Source of the DNA: Emticicia fluvialis
GTDB taxonomy: Bacteria > Bacteroidota > Bacteroidia > Cytophagales > Spirosomataceae
Length of the DNA: 64,000 bases
Direction of reading: 5' to 3'
Assembly: GCF_024793945.1 (NCBI RefSeq)
Contig: NZ_JANUSD010000001.1
Span: 372,001 to 436,000 of the forward strand
Shown: piece after piece, positions 51,906-60,737 of the stretch
How the letters are laid out: each line of letters opens with the position of its first letter
How positions within the stretch are numbered: the stretch's first letter is position 1
Made by a program: the position numbers and the translations under genes
The notes under the pieces: generated by a model
Told to the model about the DNA's origin: nothing
The model's input: the letters and a program-made list of their open reading frames with translations, nothing else
Databases searched by the model: none

Positions 51906-52334
51906 ATGTTACAACCAAGAAGAACCAAATTCCGTAAGCAGCAGAAAGGCAGAATCAAGGGTCTCGCAACACGCGGACACGAGATTGCATTCGGAACATT
52001 CGCTATCAAATCTCTAGAGCCGGGTCGAATCACCTCGCGTCAGATTGAGGCAGCTCGTATCGGGGTTACCCGTGCAATGAAACGTGAAGGTCAGGTATGG
52101 ATTCGTATTTTCCCTGATAAACCTATCACCAAGAAACCTCTTGAGGTACGTATGGGTAAAGGTAAGGGTGCTCCTGAGTATTGGGTAGCCAGTGTAAAAC
52201 CAGGTACCATTCTTTTCGAAGCAACCGGTGTGCCTTTGGCAGTAGCCAATGAAGCTCTTCGTCTGGCAGCTCAGAAATTGCCTGTACAAACCAAGTTTGT
52301 AGTACGTAGAGATTATCAGGAAGATGCAGAATAA
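51906..52334 (+). CDS. rplP: 50S ribosomal protein L16
   Basis: This 142-residue protein organises the A-site region. The start MLQPRRTKFRKQQKGRIKG and the segment GKGKGAPEYWVASVKPGTI are typical. It begins 109 bases after rpsC; the gap holds nothing recognisable. Confidence 0.97.
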   Translation: MLQPRRTKFRKQQKGRIKGLATRGHEIAFGTFAIKSLEPGRITSRQIEAARIGVTRAMKREGQVWIRIFPDKPITKKPLEVRMGKGKGAPEYWVASVKPGTILFEATGVPLAVANEALRLAAQKLPVQTKFVVRRDYQEDAE

Positions 52335-52401
52335 TTCGCAGTGAGTTAATACTGTGATGATAACCTGAATGAGACAACTCATTCATTCATTCAATAATCA
52401 A

Positions 52402-52584
52402 ATGAAAAAGTCAGAAATCCAAGCATTGTCAGTTGAGCAATTGCAGCAAAACATATCAGTTGAGAAAGACAGAATCAACAAATTGAAGTTTGCTCATGCT
52501 ATCACGCCTATCGAAAATCCGATGCGTATTCGTCAATCTCGCAGATTGATTGCTCAAATGTTGACAGAATTGAATGCCCGTTAA
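52402..52584 (+). CDS. rpmC: 50S ribosomal protein L29
   Basis: This 60-residue two-helix protein sits beside the exit tunnel. I chose ATG 52402 (MKKSEIQALSVEQLQ), the normal start for the family; an ATG at 52369 would add 11 nonconserved residues. ENPMRIRQSRRLIAQMLTEL is the conserved second helix. Confidence 0.95.
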   Translation: MKKSEIQALSVEQLQQNISVEKDRINKLKFAHAITPIENPMRIRQSRRLIAQMLTELNAR

Positions 52585-52625
52585 TAATCAAATACCCTGT
52601 ATTGCAGGAATTAAGTATAAGAACA

Positions 52626-52880
52626 ATGGAAAGAAATCTTAGAAAAGAGCGTATCGGAACGGTAGTTAGCAACAAGATGGATAAATCTGGCGTTGTAGCT
52701 GTAGTTCGTAAATTGAAACATCCGAAATACGGAAAGTTCATGCTCAAAACCAAGAAGTTCATGTTCCATGACGAGAAAAATGAAGCTGGTATCGGTGATA
52801 CCGTGAAGATTCAGGAGACTCGCCCATTGAGCAAGAACAAGAATTGGAGATTAGTAGAAATCGTAGAAAAAGCGAAGTAA
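52626..52880 (+). CDS. rpsQ: 30S ribosomal protein S17
   Basis: This 84-residue OB-fold protein starts MERNLRKERIGTVVSNKMDK and has the loop HPKYGKFMLKTKKFMFHDE, followed by IGDTVKIQETRPLSKNK. I chose ATG 52626; an upstream TTG at 52602 in frame is unlikely. It is 41 bases after rpmC. Confidence 0.96.
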   Translation: MERNLRKERIGTVVSNKMDKSGVVAVVRKLKHPKYGKFMLKTKKFMFHDEKNEAGIGDTVKIQETRPLSKNKNWRLVEIVEKAK

Positions 52881-52931
52881 TTTAAAGCTAATAGCTATTG
52901 GCTTATACGCCTGTAGCCAAAAATTAAGACA

Positions 52932-53300
52932 ATGTTACAGCAAGAATCAAGAGCAGGTGTTGCCGATAATAGTGGAGCAAAAGAAGTGCTTGTGATCCGT
53001 GTATTGGGCGGAACAGGTAAGCGTTATGCTTCAATTGGTGACAAAGTTGTCGTGTCCGTAAAATCGGCCTTATCTTCTTCAAGCATGAAGAAAGGAACAG
53101 TATCAAAAGCTGTCGTAGTTAGAACCACCAAAGAGGTTCGTCGCAAAGATGGTTCGTACATACGTTTTGAAGACAACGCAGTAGTATTATTAAACAACCA
53201 AGACGAGCCACGCGGTACTCGTATTTTCGGACCTGTTGCACGTGAATTACGTGAGAAACAATTCATGAAAATCGTTTCTTTGGCTCCTGAAGTTCTTTAA
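52932..53300 (+). CDS. rplN: 50S ribosomal protein L14
   Basis: This 122-residue protein forms an intersubunit bridge. MLQQESRAGVADNSGAKEVL and the ending RELREKQFMKIVSLAPEVL are the family signatures. It is 51 bases after rpsQ. Confidence 0.97.
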   Translation: MLQQESRAGVADNSGAKEVLVIRVLGGTGKRYASIGDKVVVSVKSALSSSSMKKGTVSKAVVVRTTKEVRRKDGSYIRFEDNAVVLLNNQDEPRGTRIFGPVARELREKQFMKIVSLAPEVL

Positions 53301-53403
53301 TTTGAAAGCGGTTTACTAAGCTGAAACTTAGCCCGCCATTGAGACAGAGAGCCACAGTTCTTTGGCCAATGCTTAACTATTCAAATTTTCAAATTTAAAA
53401 GTA

Positions 53404-53742
53404 ATGGAAAGAAAATTCAATAAGCAACAGAAACTTCATGTACGCTCTGGCGACACAGTTGAGGTGATTGCAGGTAATTCGAAAGGAAAACGTGGTAAAA
53501 TTACTGACATCAACACCGAGAAACAACGTGTGGTTGTAGAAGGTGTAAACATTCAGAAAAGACACGTGAAACCTTCGGCACAAAATCCTCAGGGTGAAAT
53601 CCGTGAGTTTGCAGGTTCTATTCATATCAGCAATGTAGCAGTGGTTGACCCTGCAACAGGCGAAACTACCCGCATAGGTCGTAAAGAGAATGAGAATGGC
53701 AAACTTCAACGCTTCTCTAAAAAGACCGGTAAGTTTATTTAA
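53404..53742 (+). CDS. rplX: 50S ribosomal protein L24
   Basis: This 112-residue protein initiates large-subunit assembly. The KOW motif (HVRSGDTVEVIAGNSKGKRG) and the segment VVVEGVNIQKRHVKPS are clear. It lies 103 bases after rplN. Confidence 0.96.
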   Translation: MERKFNKQQKLHVRSGDTVEVIAGNSKGKRGKITDINTEKQRVVVEGVNIQKRHVKPSAQNPQGEIREFAGSIHISNVAVVDPATGETTRIGRKENENGKLQRFSKKTGKFI

Positions 53743-53814
53743 TAACTCAGAGTCGGCTGTTAAGCCGGCGCTAATGAAGAGGGTCGGAAATCCTCCCAAA
53801 AGCAAATCACAAAA

Positions 53815-54363
53815 ATGGCACGCTTAAGAGAAAAATATTCAAAAGAAGTAGTACCAGCTTTGAAAACAAAGTTTGGTTACAAATCTATCATGCAGGTTCC
53901 AACCTTGCAGAAAATCGTTATTAACCGTGGTGTGGGTGCTGCAACCGGCGACAAGAAATTGATCGACAGCAGCTTGGAAGAGATATCAAACATCACAGGT
54001 CAGAAAGCCGTAGCAACTTTATCTAAGAAAGCGGTTTCGAACTTCAAACTTCGTGAAAACATGCCGATTGGTGTGAAAGTAACACTTCGCGGAGAGAAAA
54101 TGTACGAATTCCTTGACCGTCTTTGTGCTATTGCGCTTCCACGTGTGAGAGACTTCAAAGGTATCAGTGATAAAGGTTTTGATGGTCGTGGAAATTATAC
54201 CTTTGGTATTAAGGAGCAAATTATTTTCCCTGAGATATCGATTGATAAAATTTCGAAAATCCAGGGTATGGATATAACTTTCGTTACTTCGGCGCCAACC
54301 GATACTGAAGCTTACGAATTATTAAAAGAAATGGGTCTTCCATTTGCAAGCAGCAAAAAATAA
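53815..54363 (+). CDS. rplE: 50S ribosomal protein L5
   Basis: This 182-residue protein binds 5S rRNA and contacts the P-site tRNA. The LREKYSKEVVPALKTKFGYK start, the TGQKAVATLSKKAVSNFKLR segment, and the ending family strand FPEISIDKISKIQGMDITFV are typical. It is 72 bases after rplX. Confidence 0.97.
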   Translation: MARLREKYSKEVVPALKTKFGYKSIMQVPTLQKIVINRGVGAATGDKKLIDSSLEEISNITGQKAVATLSKKAVSNFKLRENMPIGVKVTLRGEKMYEFLDRLCAIALPRVRDFKGISDKGFDGRGNYTFGIKEQIIFPEISIDKISKIQGMDITFVTSAPTDTEAYELLKEMGLPFASSKK

Positions 54364-54413
54364 TCTAAACAGAGATTTAAGTCTTTGAAATCAGCTTAAT
54401 CAAAAGTCTTACA

Positions 54414-54683
54414 ATGGCAAAAGAATCAATTAAAGCAAGAGATAGAAAAAAAGAGGCTACAGTAGCAAGATATGCCGCCAAACGTGCCGCTTTAAAAGAA
54501 GCTAATGACTATGCCGCTTTGGACAAATTACCTCGTAATGCTTCACCGGTTAGATTACATAACCGTTGTAAGTTAACTGGGCGTCCAAGAGGTTATATGC
54601 GCAAATTCGGTATTAACCGTGTCACCTTCCGCGAGATGGCATCAAAAGGTTTAATTCCGGGTGTTACAAAAGCATCTTGGTAA
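54414..54683 (+). CDS. rpsN: 30S ribosomal protein S14, zinc-free long form
   Basis: This 89-residue protein is the long form of S14. It lacks the CxxC zinc ribbon of the short form, having only a single Cys in LHNRCKLTGRPRGYMRKFG. The segment is the conserved rRNA-binding part. It is 50 bases after rplE and precedes a 191-base gap with an internal promoter. Confidence 0.96.
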   Translation: MAKESIKARDRKKEATVARYAAKRAALKEANDYAALDKLPRNASPVRLHNRCKLTGRPRGYMRKFGINRVTFREMASKGLIPGVTKASW

Positions 54684-54794
54684 GAAATACAGTTGTTTGG
54701 TAGAATTTCCTGAATAAATACTAATTATTCAGGAATATTAATTTTGCCAGATAATATTTTCTTGCATACATATTATTATATAAAAAATATTTTC

Positions 54795-54802
54795 TAATTT
54801 TG
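54795..54802 (+). promoter_or_regulatory. Internal -7 box upstream of rpsH
   Basis: TAATTTTG followed by CAG is an exact TAnnTTTG match in the 191-base gap between rpsN and rpsH, 73 bases before rpsH. The -33 element is poor. It could add a secondary promoter for the second half of the run. Confidence 0.5.
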
Positions 54803-54874
54803 CAGCCCAATTGAAAAAGTCGCGCTCGCGATACTGCTCAATGTTGGCTTAGGTATCCAAAATTAAACAGCAAA

Positions 54875-55276
54875 ATGATTACAACGGATCCAATAGCAGA
54901 CTTCCTTACCAGAATCAGAAATGCCATCAAGGCGCGTCATAGAGTGGTAGAAATTCCTGCTTCGAACATCAAAAAAGCGATTACACAAGTACTGTACGAT
55001 AAAGGTTTTATTCAAAGCTATAAATTTGAAGAAACAGGCCCGCAGGGTGTTATCAAAATTGCGTTGAAGTATAACCCAGTAACGAAACAATCAGCAATTG
55101 TTGAGCTGAAACGTGTTTCTAAACCAGGTTTGCGTAAATACGCCGGTACAACTGATATTCCACGCGTTCTTAACGGATTAGGCGTTGCTATCCTTTCAAC
55201 TTCGAAAGGTGTAATGACCGACAAAGAAGCCCGTTCATTGAAAGTAGGTGGTGAAGTGTTGTGCTACGTATATTAA
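54875..55276 (+). CDS. rpsH: 30S ribosomal protein S8
   Basis: This 133-residue protein is central to small-subunit platform assembly and in E. coli is the repressor of the spc operon. The start MITTDPIADFLTRIRNA and the ending STSKGVMTDKEARSLKVGGE are diagnostic. Confidence 0.97.
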   Translation: MITTDPIADFLTRIRNAIKARHRVVEIPASNIKKAITQVLYDKGFIQSYKFEETGPQGVIKIALKYNPVTKQSAIVELKRVSKPGLRKYAGTTDIPRVLNGLGVAILSTSKGVMTDKEARSLKVGGEVLCYVY

Positions 55277-55405
55277 TAAGTACCAGTACTTGTTATTGTA
55301 CCCAATCTATTTGCAGTTTTCTGCAAGCTAATTAAATTAATTGTTGACCGCTCTTGATAACTCGCTTCTCAGCGAAAGTGTCATGAAGCCTTAAACTTAA
55401 AAAAA

Positions 55406-55966
55406 ATGTCAAGAATTGGTAAAAAGCCAGTTGCTATTCCAAGCGGTGTAAGCATCACGGTAGACGACTCTAACGTGGTAACAGTAAAAGGACCGAAAGG
55501 AACTCTCACTCAAAAAGTTGACCCCGATATTACAGTAGGGGTTGAAGACAACGAACTGAAAGTTGAAAGACCAACCGAACAGAAACGTCATAAAGCCCTA
55601 CATGGTTTGTATCGCTCATTGATTAACAACATGGTAATTGGTGTAAGCACAGGATACAAAACTTCAATGGAGATTGTCGGTGTAGGTTATAAGGCTGCTA
55701 ACAACGGAAACGTACTAGACCTTAGCTTAGGATTCTCACACAATGTTTATTTTGTGGTTCCTGAAGAGTTGAAAGTAACAACCGCTATGGAGAAAGGTAA
55801 AAACCCGCTTGTTACACTGGAAGGTACTGACAAGCAGTTGATTGGTCTGGTTGCTTCAAAAATCAGATCTCTGCGTAAAGTTGAGCCTTACAAAGGAAAA
55901 GGTATACGTTTTGTTGGTGAAGTGGTTCGTCGCAAAGCTGGTAAAACCTCTGGTAAGAAGAAATAA
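55406..55966 (+). CDS. rplF: 50S ribosomal protein L6
   Basis: This 186-residue protein has the two duplicated L6 domains. MSRIGKKPVAIPSGVS and the ending EPYKGKGIRFVGEVVRRKAGK are the signatures. It lies 129 bases after rpsH. Confidence 0.97.
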   Translation: MSRIGKKPVAIPSGVSITVDDSNVVTVKGPKGTLTQKVDPDITVGVEDNELKVERPTEQKRHKALHGLYRSLINNMVIGVSTGYKTSMEIVGVGYKAANNGNVLDLSLGFSHNVYFVVPEELKVTTAMEKGKNPLVTLEGTDKQLIGLVASKIRSLRKVEPYKGKGIRFVGEVVRRKAGKTSGKKK

Positions 55967-56022
55967 TCATTAGACATCTCAGACGGCGAAATGCGTTTCA
56001 AGGTCTCAAAATATTTATAACA

Positions 56023-56370
56023 ATGTCAAGTGTTAAAACTGATAGAAGACAAAAAATTAAGTGGAGCATCCGCAGTAAAGTTTCAGGTACACCTGAAAGA
56101 CCGCGTTTGTCGGTGTTCCGCTCAAATACAGCCATATACGCTCAGTTGATTGACGATACTAAAGGTGTAACTTTAGCTTCTGCATCTACTTCGGGTTTAG
56201 GATTGAAGGGTGTGAAAGTTGATAACTCTAAAGAAGTAGGTAAAAAACTAGCTGAAATCGCTACTGAAAAAGGTATCGAAGCCTGTGTGTTTGACCGTAA
56301 TGGTTATTTGTATCATGGTAACATTAAAGCCTTGGCAGAAGGTGCCAGAGAAGGCGGTTTGAAATTCTAA
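56023..56370 (+). CDS. rplR: 50S ribosomal protein L18
   Basis: This 115-residue 5S rRNA-binding protein has RLSVFRSNTAIYAQLIDD and the ending VFDRNGYLYHGNIKALAEGAREGGLKF. It is 56 bases after rplF and 18 bases before rpsE. Confidence 0.97.
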   Translation: MSSVKTDRRQKIKWSIRSKVSGTPERPRLSVFRSNTAIYAQLIDDTKGVTLASASTSGLGLKGVKVDNSKEVGKKLAEIATEKGIEACVFDRNGYLYHGNIKALAEGAREGGLKF

Positions 56371-56388
56371 TCTTGCAATTCTGAATCA

Positions 56389-56892
56389 ATGAATAAAGCA
56401 AAAGTAAACGAGGCAGAACTCAAAGAAAGAGTAGTAGCCATCAACCGTGTAGCCAAGGTGGTGAAAGGGGGTCGTCGTTTTAGTTTCTCGGCAATCGTTG
56501 TGTTAGGCGACGGTAAAGGTGTTGTAGGACAAGGCCTTGGTAAAGCAAATGAAGTAACAGATGCGATTGCCAAAGCTATTGAAGACGCCAAGAAAAATCT
56601 GGTATCTGTGCCTGTAATCAATGACACCGTTCCACACGAAATTCACGGTAAATTCTCAGGTGGTTTTGTGTTTGTTAAACCTGCAGCGCCTGGTACTGGT
56701 ATTATTGCCGGTGGTGCGATGCGTGCCGTATTAGAGGCAGCCGGTATACATAACGTATTGGCAAAATCTAAAGGTTCATCAAACCCTCACAACGTGGTTA
56801 AGGCAACTATTGATGCTTTAAGCCAGATGCGTGCACCTCATGCCGTGGCGTTCCAGCGTAGTGTTAAAATGACAAAAGTATTTAACGGATAA
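56389..56892 (+). CDS. rpsE: 30S ribosomal protein S5
   Basis: This 167-residue protein influences decoding accuracy. KVVKGGRRFSFSAIVVLGDG and the C-terminal domain GTGIIAGGAMRAVLEAAGIHN are conserved. The segment around residue 25 (VKGGRRF) is where spectinomycin resistance mutations arise in other bacteria; the wild-type pattern is present. Confidence 0.97.
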   Translation: MNKAKVNEAELKERVVAINRVAKVVKGGRRFSFSAIVVLGDGKGVVGQGLGKANEVTDAIAKAIEDAKKNLVSVPVINDTVPHEIHGKFSGGFVFVKPAAPGTGIIAGGAMRAVLEAAGIHNVLAKSKGSSNPHNVVKATIDALSQMRAPHAVAFQRSVKMTKVFNG

Positions 56893-56976
56893 TAGCGCCC
56901 AGCTTATAGTGGTAGGTAAAAGTATGTGTACTTATACTTACTGCTTCAAGTGAAAAGCTTATAGCTCATAACAAAA

Positions 56977-57156
56977 ATGGCAAAGGTAAAAATTACTCAG
57001 GTAAGAAGTACTATTGGCAGACCAGAAGTACAAAAGCGTACTATCGCAGCTTTAGGTCTTGGCAAACTTAATCGTACTGTAGAAAAAGAATTAAACCCTG
57101 CTATGCAAGGCATGATTAACAAGGTTCAACACTTGTTAGTGATAGAAGAAGCATAA
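56977..57156 (+). CDS. rpmD: 50S ribosomal protein L30
   Basis: This 59-residue gene is too short for routine ORF lists and was translated by eye. It reads MAKVKITQVRSTIGRPEVQK at the start, then the family segment ALGLGKLNRTV, and ends LLVIEEA. The position between rpsE and rplO is standard. The gap before it contains an AAGTAT/ATACTT hairpin and a repeated AGCTTATAG. Confidence 0.95.
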   Translation: MAKVKITQVRSTIGRPEVQKRTIAALGLGKLNRTVEKELNPAMQGMINKVQHLLVIEEA

Positions 57157-57249
57157 TTAATTCTCCCTTTATGGGTTTTGGGTAGGCGTAGCCGAGTGAT
57201 TCCGAAAGTCGGAATTGCGTATTTTTAACCGATTAATAGTCGAATTACA

Positions 57250-57732
57250 ATGAAATTAAGTTCATTACAACCTGCAAAAGGTTCAGTTAAAGCAAACGAC
57301 AGAGTAGGTCGCGGACATGGTTCAGGCGGTGGCGGTACTGCTAAACGTGGTCATAAAGGTGCAAAATCTCGTTCAGGTTACAGCCAGAAACGTGGTTTTG
57401 AGGGTGGTCAGATGCCATTACAACGCCGTGTTCCTAAGTTTGGCTTTAAAAATATAAACAGAGTAGAATACAAAGCTATCAACCTTGATACCATTCAGGC
57501 TTTGGTTGAAAAAACCGGTGCTACTAAAATTGATTTAGGTTTCTTATACAATAATGGTTTGACTTCAAAGTCTGACCTTGTTAAAATCCTGGGTCGTGGT
57601 GAGTTGACTGCAAAAGTTGATTTGAAGGCTAACGCTTTTTCGGCAACGGCTATTGCAGCTATCGAGAAAGCAGGTGGTTCGGCAACTGTAGATGCTACAT
57701 TTAACGCTGCAGGCTCTGAAGTGGCTGCCTAA
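57250..57732 (+). CDS. rplO: 50S ribosomal protein L15
   Basis: This 160-residue protein has the Gly-rich N-terminal tail (GRGHGSGGGGTAKRGHKGAK) and FEGGQMPLQRRVPKFGFKN. The C-terminal domain is recognisable but shorter in conservation. It lies 93 bases after rpmD; the gap contains an ATTCCGA/TCGGAAT hairpin. Confidence 0.96.
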   Translation: MKLSSLQPAKGSVKANDRVGRGHGSGGGGTAKRGHKGAKSRSGYSQKRGFEGGQMPLQRRVPKFGFKNINRVEYKAINLDTIQALVEKTGATKIDLGFLYNNGLTSKSDLVKILGRGELTAKVDLKANAFSATAIAAIEKAGGSATVDATFNAAGSEVAA

Positions 57733-58032
57733 GGTGTAAGCCTTAAATTATGCTGCTCAGGTGTCTAAGCAATTGAAGGAAACTATTAATTAGTAATCTG
57801 GGTTTAAGAAACTTAAAATGCTGATTTGCTTTATAACAATAGAATCGTTAGCTTTGCAGATTTAGCAGCGATTCTATTTAAGTTAAATACCCTAATTGGT
57901 TGATTTTCAGTTAGTTGTCATTTAAGCCAGATACAACTGGCAGTAATTAGTTTGATTAAACGTAGCTGAAGTATTCATATACCCTGAAGGAACTAAGCAA
58001 TTTCAACCTTAAGCCTTGTTTTTCCTAACAAA
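57733..58032. other. Gap between rplO and secY with a long hairpin
   Basis: This 300-base gap carries no gene I can support. A 10-bp perfect stem, AATAGAATCG (57838-57847) with CGATTCTATT (57869-57878), is not followed by a T run, so it looks more like a processing or pausing site than a terminator. A second hairpin, GCCAG/CTGGC, lies near 57926-57941. No exact -7 box was seen. Confidence 0.5.
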
Positions 58033-59367
58033 ATGAACAAATTTTTAACAACACTCAAGAACATTTGGTCAATAGAAGAATTGAGGAAGCGTATTCTTCA
58101 GACTCTCTTGATAATAGTTATTTTCCGTGTCGGTTCCCACGTAGTTTTACCGGGTGTTGATGTAGCGAAGTTAAAAGATTTAACAGCAAATAATGGTTTG
58201 TTAGGTCTTTTAAATACATTGGTTGGTGGTGCATTCAAAAATGCTTCAATTATGGCACTAGGTATTATGCCATATATTTCAGCTTCTATTGCTATTCAGT
58301 TATTAACATTAGCACTTCCATATTTCAGCAAATTGCAGAAAGAGGGTGAGTCTGGTAGAAGAAAATTAAACCAGATAACACGCTGGTTAACCATAGCGGT
58401 AGCAGCGGCACAGGGCTTTACTTATGTTCAGACTACTATACCGACAGATGCAATATTGGTTGGCCAGGGTCTTTTCTATATTAGTTCTGTCTTGCTGATT
58501 GTAGCTGGTACTGTTATGTGTATGTGGCTCGGTGAGCGTATGACCGAAAAAGGTATTGGGAACGGTATTTCAATGATGATTATGATTGGTATCGTTTCAA
58601 GACTTCCCGGTGCAATTTTTGGCGAAGCCAGTTCAAGAGCCGGAAGCGGCCAGGTTCTGTTCTTTGTTATTGAGATTGTAGCGTTGTTTATGGTTGTTTT
58701 GTTTGCAGTGGCTATCACGCAGGCAACTCGTCGTATTCCGGTACAATATGCCAAGCAAATAGTAGGTAACAAAGTAGTTACGGGTCAGCGACAATATTTA
58801 CCATTAAAATTAAATATTGCCGGTGTAATGCCAATCATTTTTGGTCAGGCTTTGATGTTTATCCCGGGGCTAATACTTAATTATCTTGCGGAAAGCACTA
58901 AGAATGATACATTCCAAGACTGGGCTATCATTATGAACAGTCCAACTTCATGGCAGTATTGTTTAATATATGCAGTACTTATCATTGGTTTTACATTCTT
59001 TTATACTGCCATTTCGATTAATCCTAATCAGATTGCAGATGATATGAGACGTGGTGGTGGGTTTATCCCGGGGGTTAAACCTGGTCAGCCTACATCTGAT
59101 TTTATTGCCAATGTTCTTGATCGAATCACATTGCCGGGTGGTGTTCTTTTAGCAGTAATTGCCATCTTGCCTGCGCTTGCCGGATTGTTAGGAATGACAC
59201 AGAATTTTGCTTCATTCTTTGGTGGTACATCACTTCTGATTCTGGTTGGTGTTGTACTTGATACACTGCAGCAAATTGAAAGTTATCTGTTAATGAAACG
59301 ATATGAAGGTCTGATGCAATCAGGACGTATTCAGGGTCGTCAGGCTGTTTCAACAGTATCTATCTGA
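58033..59367 (+). CDS. secY: Preprotein translocase subunit SecY
   Basis: This 444-residue inner membrane protein forms the Sec channel. Ten hydrophobic segments are expected and the family patterns RILQTLLIIVIFRVGSHV, MALGIMPYISASIAIQLL, and GGVLLAVIAILPAL are present. The conserved cytoplasmic GKQGES-like loop appears as QKEGESGRRKLNQITRW. It is followed by map after 15 bases. Confidence 0.97.
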   Translation: MNKFLTTLKNIWSIEELRKRILQTLLIIVIFRVGSHVVLPGVDVAKLKDLTANNGLLGLLNTLVGGAFKNASIMALGIMPYISASIAIQLLTLALPYFSKLQKEGESGRRKLNQITRWLTIAVAAAQGFTYVQTTIPTDAILVGQGLFYISSVLLIVAGTVMCMWLGERMTEKGIGNGISMMIMIGIVSRLPGAIFGEASSRAGSGQVLFFVIEIVALFMVVLFAVAITQATRRIPVQYAKQIVGNKVVTGQRQYLPLKLNIAGVMPIIFGQALMFIPGLILNYLAESTKNDTFQDWAIIMNSPTSWQYCLIYAVLIIGFTFFYTAISINPNQIADDMRRGGGFIPGVKPGQPTSDFIANVLDRITLPGGVLLAVIAILPALAGLLGMTQNFASFFGGTSLLILVGVVLDTLQQIESYLLMKRYEGLMQSGRIQGRQAVSTVSI

Positions 59368-59382
59368 TAGGAGATTTAAGCC

Positions 59383-60204
59383 ATGAGCAAAAGGGATAGA
59401 ATTATATATATTAAATCGGACGAAGAGTTAGAAATTATCTGTAATAACGGCCAGATTTTAGGCAAGGCTCAGGCAGAAGTAGCAAAGTTAATTGCACCTG
59501 GTGTAACAACCAAGGAACTTGACAAAGTAGCTTACGATTATATTAAAGACCATAAGGCTCACCCTTCTTTTTTAGGCTATGATGTAGGAGGTCTTAAGTT
59601 TCCTTCTTCGCTCTGTATTTCTGTAAATGATGTTGTTGTACATGGCATACCGAGCAACAGAGCATTAAAAGAAGGTGACATTGTTTCGGTGGATTGTGGC
59701 GTTTATAAAGATGGATATCATGCAGACAGCGCCTATACTTATGCTGTTGGTAATATAGCTAAAGAAGTTGCTGACCTATTGAAACATACTTGCGAATCGC
59801 TTTATAAAGGTATAGAACAAGCTAAAACGGGTAACAGAGTAGGGGATATTAGTTTTGCAGTACAAGATTATAGCGAAAGACTTGGTTATGGTGTTGTACG
59901 CGAATTAGTGGGGCATGGTGTTGGAAAGTTTTTGCACGAGGCTCCGGAAGTACCAAACTTTGGCAAACGTGGCAATGGCCCGAAATTGCTGGAAGGAATG
60001 GTACTGGCAATAGAACCAATGATTACCCTGGGGCGCAGGTCGGTTGTTCAGGAGAACGATGGCTGGACCATCAGAACCGAAGACCGTAAGCAGGCAGCTC
60101 ACTTTGAACATACTATTGTAGTCAGAAAAGGAGCGGGTGAAATCCTTACCACCTTTGAATACATTGAAGAAGTATTAGCCAAGAAAAAATTACAAGTGGC
60201 ATAA
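59383..60204 (+). CDS. map: Type I methionine aminopeptidase
   Basis: This 273-residue enzyme removes the initiator Met. Metal ligands are visible as the Asp in SVDCG, the Asp in HADSA, His in GHGVG, and the Glu residues in AIEPM and HFEHT. The segment KAHPSFLGYDVGGLKFPSS is typical. It lies between secY and infA, the usual Bacteroidota position. Confidence 0.96.
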   Translation: MSKRDRIIYIKSDEELEIICNNGQILGKAQAEVAKLIAPGVTTKELDKVAYDYIKDHKAHPSFLGYDVGGLKFPSSLCISVNDVVVHGIPSNRALKEGDIVSVDCGVYKDGYHADSAYTYAVGNIAKEVADLLKHTCESLYKGIEQAKTGNRVGDISFAVQDYSERLGYGVVRELVGHGVGKFLHEAPEVPNFGKRGNGPKLLEGMVLAIEPMITLGRRSVVQENDGWTIRTEDRKQAAHFEHTIVVRKGAGEILTTFEYIEEVLAKKKLQVA

Positions 60205-60251
60205 GGTACCAGCGTTCATAACAATAAAGTTTTTGACGCAATTGAAAGCAT

Positions 60252-60470
60252 ATGGCAAAACAAGCAAATATTGAAGTAGACGGCATCATCACAGAAGCTC
60301 TTTCTAACGCCATGTTCCGTGTGCGTCTGGAGAACAAGCACGAACTGGTTGCCCATATCTCAGGAAAGATGAGAATGAATTACATTCGGATTCTTCCAGG
60401 CGATAAGGTAAGGTTAGAGATGTCGCCTTATGATTTGACTAAAGCACGAATTACTTATCGTTATAAGTAG
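60252..60470 (+). CDS. infA: Translation initiation factor IF-1
   Basis: This 72-residue OB-fold protein binds the A site of the small subunit during initiation. MAKQANIEVDGIITEALSNA and KMRMNYIRILPGDKVRLEMS are the signatures. It is 47 bases after map. Confidence 0.97.
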   Translation: MAKQANIEVDGIITEALSNAMFRVRLENKHELVAHISGKMRMNYIRILPGDKVRLEMSPYDLTKARITYRYK

Positions 60471-60614
60471 CACCGGGCCTAAAAGGGGTTAAGGAACTAA
60501 AGACGATAATTTTATAGTTTTATAATGAAAGTTTCATGTATTGTAAATAACCCCAAAGCATGAAAACTTCTAACAAAGTTCCCCTTATGGGGTAGGGGTG
60601 GTTTTAAATTCATT
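60471..60614. repeat. Palindromic repeats between infA and rpmJ
   Basis: CCTAAAAGGGG near 60479-60489 and CCCCTTATGGGG near 60584-60595 (followed by TAGGGGTGG) lie at the two ends of this 144-base gap and partly complement one another. They resemble the CCCC/GGGG palindrome after rplC. Confidence 0.55.
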
Positions 60615-60731
60615 ATGAAAGTTAAAGCATCAGTAAAGAAGCGCAGTGCTGAATGTAAAGTTATCCGTCGTAAGGGTAAAATTTACGTTATTAACAAAAA
60701 AAATCCGAAGTTTAAACAAAGACAAGGTTAA
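60615..60731 (+). CDS. rpmJ: 50S ribosomal protein L36, zinc-ligand-poor form
   Basis: This 38-residue gene was translated by eye. It starts MKVKASVKKRSAECKVIRRK and ends KFKQRQG. Only one of the four zinc ligands of standard L36 remains (Cys14); the others are Ser, Asn and Phe, so it is the zinc-independent form common in Bacteroidota. It is six bases before rpsM. Confidence 0.95.
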   Translation: MKVKASVKKRSAECKVIRRKGKIYVINKKNPKFKQRQG

Positions 60732-60737
60732 TTATCT

